Origin: Spinellus fusiger
Taxonomy: Eukaryota > Mucoromycota > Mucoromycetes > Mucorales > Phycomycetaceae
Length of the DNA: 64,000 nt
NCBI GenBank assembly: GCA_025094145.1
Contig: JALLLS010000041.1
Coordinates: 248,001 to 312,000 of the forward strand
Direction: 5' to 3'
The notes under the pieces are model-generated. The model saw nothing but the letters and a program-made list of their open reading frames with translations. It made no database searches and had not been told where the DNA came from. This document shows positions 58,289-64,000 of the stretch, piece by piece. A program made the translations under genes and the position numbers. Every line of letters starts with the position of its first letter. The first letter of the stretch is position 1.

Positions 58289-60663
58289 TCAATTGTCCTC
58301 AATTGACTCAAAGTTGATGTCACTGTTGGACTGAACAGAAACAGCAGGCAGAAAAGAGTGTGTTTGCAAAAAGTTTGCAGAAGAGAACAATCCCATTTGG
58401 TTTCTCCAAGCAGCATGAGAGACAGTTGGATTATACCAAGGCAGTTCAATGGATTCAGCCTTTGCTGGCTTCAAATGGTCTGTATGGACCCAGGACTTGT
58501 ATGGTTCACCAGTGATACCTTCCAGTTTGTATATGTTTGTCTCTTCATTCTTGCCAATCACAATATATGGTCCTTTCCAGTTGTATTCCAGTCTATATTG
58601 GTTCTCATGTCTCATGAGAACATGATCACCAATGTCAAAACCCTGAGGTTTTATAACAGCATCCCAGTGCTCCTTGTCTTTTTCACTTGTGGCCTTCACT
58701 CTTATTTCAGCAGCAGCATGGGCTTGACCAAGGGCTTGCAATTCTTTGGATGTGTGCTCTGCAATGGTTCTAGGGTCTTTTGCTGTTCTGCCATCCACAA
58801 ATGGATGCAAGGGGTCTCCAGGCAACACAGGATCCTGGCCATAGGTAAGGTAAAATGGGCTTTAACCAGTTGTTTGGTGTTTCCAAATTTGGCAAGACCA
58901 AAGGGCAGCTTCCACAAAGTCATCCCATCTATGGATAGCACCATCCACATACTTTCTCAACATCTGCTTGAGGACTCCATTCAATCTTTTGCACTTGCCA
59001 TTTGTTCTTGGGTGAAAGGCAGAGGTAAACTTGTGCTGAGCATGTATTCTTCCAATGTAGTTTGCTACTACCTTTGACATAAATTTTGCACCTCTGTCAG
59101 TTAGGATCTCAGTAGGGCAACCAAAACGCATTACAATCTCTTCAAAGATAAAGTTGGCTACAGTCTCATCAGTGGCATCAGGGCAGGCACAAGCAATTGG
59201 CCAATTGGTGACATAATCAACCACAACAAGGATCCAACAATTGCCTTTCAGTGTAGTGGGCAATTCACCAATGAAGTCCAAATGCCAACAAGCAAAAGCA
59301 GGGGGAACATCCAATGGCTTCATAGGAGCACAGTGCTTATTCTTATTAGCATTCCCAGCCAGTTGGCACTGTGGGCAGCAAGCTAACCAATCTTGTATGT
59401 CTTGTTTCATACCAGGCTACCAGAAATGCTTCTGCATAATATCCAATATAGTAGTTTGTCCAGAGTGACCAAAACCAGAGTGATACTGATCCACCAGATC
59501 AGGACAACAGGCAAATAACACAAAACAGACTTCTCTCACAACACTGTCAATCTTTACTTTTTTGAACACCTTCTGATCTCTCACAATGAATTGTTCCTTG
59601 TTTCTTTCCAGTATGTCTTTTACTTCTTCTGGCAGTTCTTCTTCCACATTTGTATAGAACTTAGGCCAGTCAGTGTGGGGGACAAGAGGCATGCTGTACA
59701 GGTATTGGGGTTCAGATTCTTGTTCATTGGATATGGCAAGAGGACCATCATGGCAGGAGAGGAGATCAGGGATGTGGTTGTCTTTACCAGGCTTGTACTG
59801 TATGTTTGGGTCATACATTTTGATTTCTGCCATCCAACAAGTCAGGCAAGAAGTTGGCTTTGCCTGGGTATGCAGGTAATGTAAAGGGTTGTGATCAGTG
59901 TAAATAGTGTAGGGTCTTCAATAAAACATTGACAGGTTCTCAATGCATGCAGTATGCCTAGTAGTTCTCATTCTTGTGTGGGGTAGTTCTGTTCAGTAGG
60001 AGATAACTTCTTTGACTCAAATGCCAATGGGTGTAGCACACCATCAGGACCTTCTTGTAACAACACAGCACCAACACCAAAATCAGAAGCATCTGTCTCA
60101 ATGACATATGGCTTGGAAGTGTCTGGGGGTTGTAGTACTGGGGCATTGCTCAGTCTTTTCTTCAGTTCATCAAATGCTACTTGACATTTACCACTCCATT
60201 CAATGTCATGCTTCTTATGGCCTGTACCCTTTGTGAGATCTGTAAGAGGGGTAGCAATGGCAGAGAAGTCTTTGATGAATCTGTGGTAGTGAGATGCCAA
60301 ACCAATGAACTGGTATACTTCTTGAACATTTGTTGGCTGTGGCCATTCCTTTACTGCTTTGATCTTTGTTGGCAAAGGGAGGATACCCTGAGAGGACACT
60401 TGGAAACCCACAAACTCAAGCTCAGACTTGTTAAACTTCCACTTCTTTAAGTTGGCATACAACTTTGACTTTCTGAGAGATTCTAGTATTGTTTTCACAT
60501 GCTCCACATGCTCTTCACAACTCTTACTGTAGATCAGGATGTCATCTAGATACACCAGAGCAAACTTATCTAACTGGTCCTTCAGAACTGCATTCATCAT
60601 TCTTTGGAATGTTGGAGGAGCATTAGTCAGACCAAAAGGAAGAACCAGAAACTCATAAGAGCC
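58289..60663 (-). pseudogene. Ty3/gypsy pol remnant (RT, RNase H, integrase)
   Basis: Read 60663 to 58289 on the minus strand. The RT begins mid-domain with YEFLVLPFGLTNAPPTFQR and FALVYLDDILIYSK (YLDD catalytic box). RNase H follows with YVIETDASDFGVGAVLLQE. Integrase has an HHCC-like zinc region (GFGHSGQTTILDIMQKHFW, then CPQCQ). Its core has VVVDYVTNW and ILTDRGAKF, but HPRTNGKCKRLNG where families have a Glu in ..VERxNG. The C-terminal GPYIVI region leads to the polypurine tract. Frameshifts near 60000-59830, 59410 and 58860, the missing gag, protease and RT N terminus, and the Glu-to-Lys change show it is dead. Confidence 0.92.
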
Positions 60664-61319
60664 TGTTGTATTCCGACTTCAATCCAAAGATTCTCTATGA
60701 ATAAGTCAACATGAGTAGTGTGCTGTGACATTCAGAATACTCTATGAAAGCTTGAGTGCACACAAGTAACATAGTACATCTCTGTATCATCTCACTGATT
60801 GGTTGTAACTACAAATCACCTTCTAAAGCTCAGTGTACTATCAGACACTTAACAAGAGCCATCTTCATTAATAATCCTAACAGAACAATATTGACCTATC
60901 AGAGTCAATTGAGTAAAGACTCATAATAATTAATGGTTTCAATAATAGAGTGCTTGTCCCAGGAACCAACCATAGGGTTGAATCTAATAATACTACAACT
61001 AAGTAAAACATATGAGCCAACCATAAGGTGGCAGTTATTAATACTACCATAAGGTAGTAATATAGACACTGACCATAAGGTCAAAGAGAGTGAATTCTAC
61101 CATAAGGTAGAATGTCCCCACCAACCATTTAGTTGTAATTGTGAAGCAGCCATAAGGCTGACTATCATAACTACCATAAGGTAGAATAGATTATCCTACC
61201 ATAAGGTAGAAGCCACTGAAGGATAAGCACCCACCAAAAGTATAAATAGTGAACCTTTCTTTACTTAATAAAAATTATCTTTGTTCAGTCTTGTTAATCT
61301 ACCTGTCCAAACAATCTCA
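60664..61319 (+). repeat. LTR-like unit with mini-hairpin array
   Basis: This 656-bp unit breaks the Ty3-like RT reading frame on one side and the LINE RT frame on the other. It starts TGTTG and ends CAATCTCA. A TATA-like AAGTATAAATAG (about 61239) and an AATAAAAATT follow the hairpin array, suggesting an LTR in plus orientation. No matching target duplication was found, and the flanks belong to two different elements, so a simple solo LTR does not explain it. Confidence 0.45.
60967..61209. repeat. array of nine CC-ATAA-GG mini-hairpins
   Basis: Nine short inverted repeats share the core CCATAAGG but differ in the outer stem: CAACC/GGTTG (60967), CAACC/GGTGG (61018), TACTACC/GGTAGTA (61042), TGACC/GGTCA (61070), ATTCTACC/GGTAGAAT (61094), CAAC/GTTG (61122), CAGCC/GGCTG (61147), CTACC/GGTAG (61171), CTACC/GGTAG (61196). 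Stem pairing is kept while stem sequence changes. Confidence 0.9.
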
Positions 61320-63564
61320 GTGACCAATGGGCTTGAGCATTTCAGCTCTCAGATGGTCAGCTCTAGGTGCCTTGCAGTTTGGAAGCATCTTCAGGGACAT
61401 CTCTACCAAGGCAGAAGAAAAGGGTGAGTCATTGGCAGAAAATGCACTTGTCTGTGTCACAGCTGGGCAGGGAGGACATATTGCTGTTAGGAGAGAACCC
61501 CTGTATACAGTCTCAAGGTGCTGTCTCATGGCTTCAGCTGCTGCTTCAGGTCCATCTTCATGCTGGAAGGTTTGTTGGGGCTGCCTTCTCCTTCTGATCT
61601 GCTTCACCTTGGAAGTTGCTTTTACAAAGTCTTGCTCCATTTCTCTGCAGAAAGCCTGCCACTGCTGTCTCTTGGCTTTCTGTACTTCACTCCTGAATGC
61701 TTGCTTTGCTTCAGTGTGTCTTTGCTACCAAAGAACTTTGTTTAGGCCTCTTGCCATTCTCTATCTTCTATAGCATTGTTCTCTTCTGTTGACTGCTTCT
61801 TGGAGTGCCTCATTCCAGAACTTCTTCCAATGCTTAGGTCTGGCTGCCTTTATACCAACAGAACTGTCAAGTGCCTTGTAAATGCAGCTATTGAGCTGGG
61901 CTGTGAGACCCTCAATGTCTGGGCAGGAGACTGGTGGATTCTCAACTGCAGAGGCTAGCATGCAAGAAAGATCAGTGACACAGGTACTGAACGTTTCCTT
62001 GTATAGGTCTACCACTTCTGGCTCCAAGAGGCAAGACAGATTCCAAGTTCTTCAAACTGGTGGTGGTGTGGGTGGGGCAGAAGACATGTCATAGTCAAAG
62101 GAGAGACTGAGGAGCTTGTGGTCTGAACTAAGACTAAGGTTGTCAAAGACTTCCATGGATGGGTTGGCAAAGACACAGTTGGACAAGAACAGGTCTACAA
62201 TGCTGGTCAATTGCTGCTCTTGACAAAATGAAAGGAATGTTGGGAGGCCAAAGGCATGCATAATGTTGTGCACCTGGAGTTGGTGTTCCTCAATCCAGTC
62301 TATCAGTGCTGTTCCTCTGGGATTTGTGTCATGGTCACCAATGATGCTACCAAGGCATGCATTTAGGTTACCACAGATAATGGTATTATCAAGCAAAGGA
62401 ATGGAGTTGAGAACCTCTAGGGCAGCTTCAATAGAGAGAGAGGGTGGTAAGTGGAGAAGTACTATTCATATCTTAATAATAAAATATATATCTTTTGAGT
62501 TCTTCTATTTATTTAATAATAATTAATTTATAAAAAACATTCTTTAAATAGTATTATGATCTTTAGATAGAAAAAAAGTACTTTAAAATATTTGTTATCT
62601 GAAGAGGCACTATTCCTATTTAGATAAGTGGATTAAAACATAACAATACTACCTTATAATGATAATATATATTTTATTTATTATAATTATTATAAAATTT
62701 TTAATTTAGATAGAATTACTTAAATTCATAATGTCTGGAGATAGCTTTTCTATTTAATAATAATTGTATTAATAAGCAATAGAAAAAAATAAATTGAGAT
62801 ATGTATATTTTTAACAAATAATTATATAATACTTCAGATAACAAATATTTTAAAGTACTTTTTTTCTATCTAAAGATCATAATACTATTTAAAGAAAGTT
62901 TTTTATAAATTAATTATTATTAAATAAATAGAATAACTCAAAAGATATATATTTTATTATTAAGATATGAATAGTACTTCAAAGTAATATATAATTATTT
63001 GTTAAAAATATACATATCTCAATTTATTTTTTTCTATTGCTTGTTAATACAATTATTATTAGAGGATGATTATTATCTTTATATTATCTCTTTATTATTA
63101 AATAGAAAAGCTATCTCCAGACATTATGAATTTAAGTAATTCTATCTAAATTAAAAATTTTATAATAATTATAATGAATAAAATATATATTATCATTATA
63201 AAGTAGTATTGTTATGTTTTAATTTACTTATCTAAATAAGAATAGTGCCTCAGAGGCATATAATTTTCAGGGAACCAAACTGGACACCAAGGGTATAGGG
63301 AGAGGGCATAGGAAGTTGGGTGACATGGAAAGAACAGGAAGGAGGGATGAGTGCACATATACCCATTGAACCACAAAAGTTGTCTGCAACAGGCTTGCCA
63401 TAGGTATGGAACTGTGTCCAGGGAGTAGGAAGATGTGAGGGGGAGAGGAGCCAGGTTTCTGTTATGAAAAGCATAGAAAAAGAATGTGGGTGTGTCATAA
63501 TATCATGTACCAAAGACTGTTGAAGTCCATTGGCATTCCATAAGCCTATTGAGACTCTATTCAT
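61317..63564 (-). pseudogene. LINE ORF2 remnant (endonuclease and RT start)
   Basis: It starts MNRVSIGLWNANGLQQSLVH and reads to ITETWLL (63480) and GSLKIICL (63250), where the foldback insertion begins. It resumes at about 62453 with SLSIEAALEVL, then IICGNLNACLGS (GDLN-type catalytic block) and SSDHKLLSL (SDH block). A linker ends WNEALQEAVNRREQC. The RT entry block LPNCKAPRADHLRAEMLKPI ends at 61317. Several frame changes occur. It is a different LINE lineage from the copy at 7500-11260. Confidence 0.82.
62454..63250. mobile_element. AT-rich element of interleaved inverted repeats
   Basis: Four segments in order: A (62457-62604), B (62605-62831), A' (62832-62980), B' (62984-63250). A' is the inverse complement of A and B' of B, both over nearly their full length. 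B' carries roughly 40 extra bases. The outer ends are related (GAGAAGTACTATTC and, inverted, GAGGCACTATTC). It contains no ORF of note and interrupts the endonuclease of the LINE. Confidence 0.88.
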
Positions 63565-64000
63565 AACTCCATGTTGATGGAGGTGACAGATGATCTTCTT
63601 GGTGACCTGAGAGCATTCAGTGGATCATCTCTGTCCACATAGCCATGGGGAGCAGGTCTTGCTGGCATGTCTTCATCAACAATCCACCCAACTAGATGGA
63701 ATTCAGTGGCTACTGCATAGGCAACATGTGGTCTCATGTATTTCATGGCAACAAGGCAACAGTTTCTGTGCAGGTGCATGGCTTCTTGTAGCAAGTCTGC
63801 CTCAGAGTATGTCTCATACTTTGGATCTGCCAGGTGCTTTGGGTCCAAGGGGTCAAAGTCACTGTAGACCTCAATCTTGGCCTTGGTCAAGATTGCAGTA
63901 ACTTCCTGGGCATACTGGACATGCACAAGAAGGCCAAGAACAGAGCAAGCAGGGAAACAGACATCTAGAATTCTTCCAGTGTCAAGGCCAACAGTTCTAA
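63561..64000 (-). pseudogene. LINE ORF1, C-terminal part
   Basis: The ORF runs from 63926 to 63561 in one frame and probably continues upstream beyond the window. It contains CCLVAMKYMRPHVAYAVATE and WIVDEDMPARPAPHGY, which I do not recognise as a named domain. The call as ORF1 rests on its position and on its stop overlapping the ORF2 start as ATGA. Confidence 0.6.

Larger units (their letters stand above)
61320..64000 (-). mobile_element. second LINE, truncated and split
   Basis: Minus-strand order: ORF1 tail (from the window edge to 63561), endonuclease (63564 to about 62050), linker, and the start of RT (to 61317). The element continues beyond the window on its 5' side and is cut in the early RT domain on its 3' side. 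An 800-bp AT-rich element interrupts the endonuclease. Confidence 0.85.

Noticed and set aside
60967..61209. Hairpin array considered as a CRISPR array
   Set aside because: The repeats are 14-20 nt, irregularly spaced, with stems that differ between copies and no unique spacers of constant length; the context is a fungal LTR-like unit.

Overview
The window is nuclear DNA of a filamentous fungus, most likely an early-diverging one (Mucoromycota, probably Mucorales). The signs are AT-rich intergenic DNA, many short spliceosomal introns (about 45-100 nt, GT...AG with CTAAT/CTNAC-like branch sites), fungal-type genes (Med5, Coy1/CASP, ATP synthase subunit k, an iron-type GATA factor with a cysteine-rich linker), and a heavy load of Tc1/mariner, LINE and Ty3-like elements. 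The species assignment is inference; no rDNA or marker gene is present.

Layout. 1-2067: decayed Tc1-like relic. 2068-4296 (-): ten-exon DUF4211 gene with an N-terminal PIP box. 6282-7016 (+): unknown protein with a PP1-type RVSF motif. 7500-11260 (-): frameshifted LINE. 11387-15735 (+): twelve-exon Mediator subunit 5. 16660-17400: transposase relic. 18526-19962 (+): two-finger iron-type GATA factor with ATCWGATAA boxes in its own 5' region. 20216-22007 (-): importin alpha. 22463-24493 (-): pyruvate dehydrogenase E2. 25050-25385 (+): ATP synthase subunit k. 25678-26387 (-): secreted double-psi beta-barrel protein. 26400-34700: gene-poor, with two Tc1 relics and a LINE-derived non-autonomous insertion. 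34737-37421 (-): carnitine acetyltransferase. 37868-38086: 5'-truncated LINE tail. 41136-43280 (-): Cdc11-like septin. 44230-47101 (+): Coy1/CASP golgin. 47191-49476 (-): PPR protein. 49938-50435 (-): SSAT-like acetyltransferase. 51240-51680 (-): decayed Fanzor/TnpB-like nuclease.

53700-64000 is a nested transposon nest around a tRNA-Arg(TCG) gene. It holds two Tc1 elements with complete inverted repeats, one of them inside a Ty3-like LTR whose end lies about 10 bp upstream of the tRNA. It also holds a Ty3-like pol remnant, an LTR-like unit carrying nine mini-hairpins, and a second LINE split by an 800-bp AT-rich element made of interleaved inverted repeats.

The host genes are ordinary housekeeping genes and do not form a cluster: transcription (Med5, GATA, DUF4211), nuclear import, mitochondrial metabolism (E2, subunit k, PPR), acetyl-unit shuttling, Golgi traffic and septins. 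The most unusual material is in the accessory DNA. Foremost are the nine-hairpin array with covarying stems (60967-61209) and the interleaved inverted-repeat element (62454-63250). Gene models were built by hand from reading-frame continuity across GT...AG introns; exon joins given in full are phase-consistent but have no transcript support.
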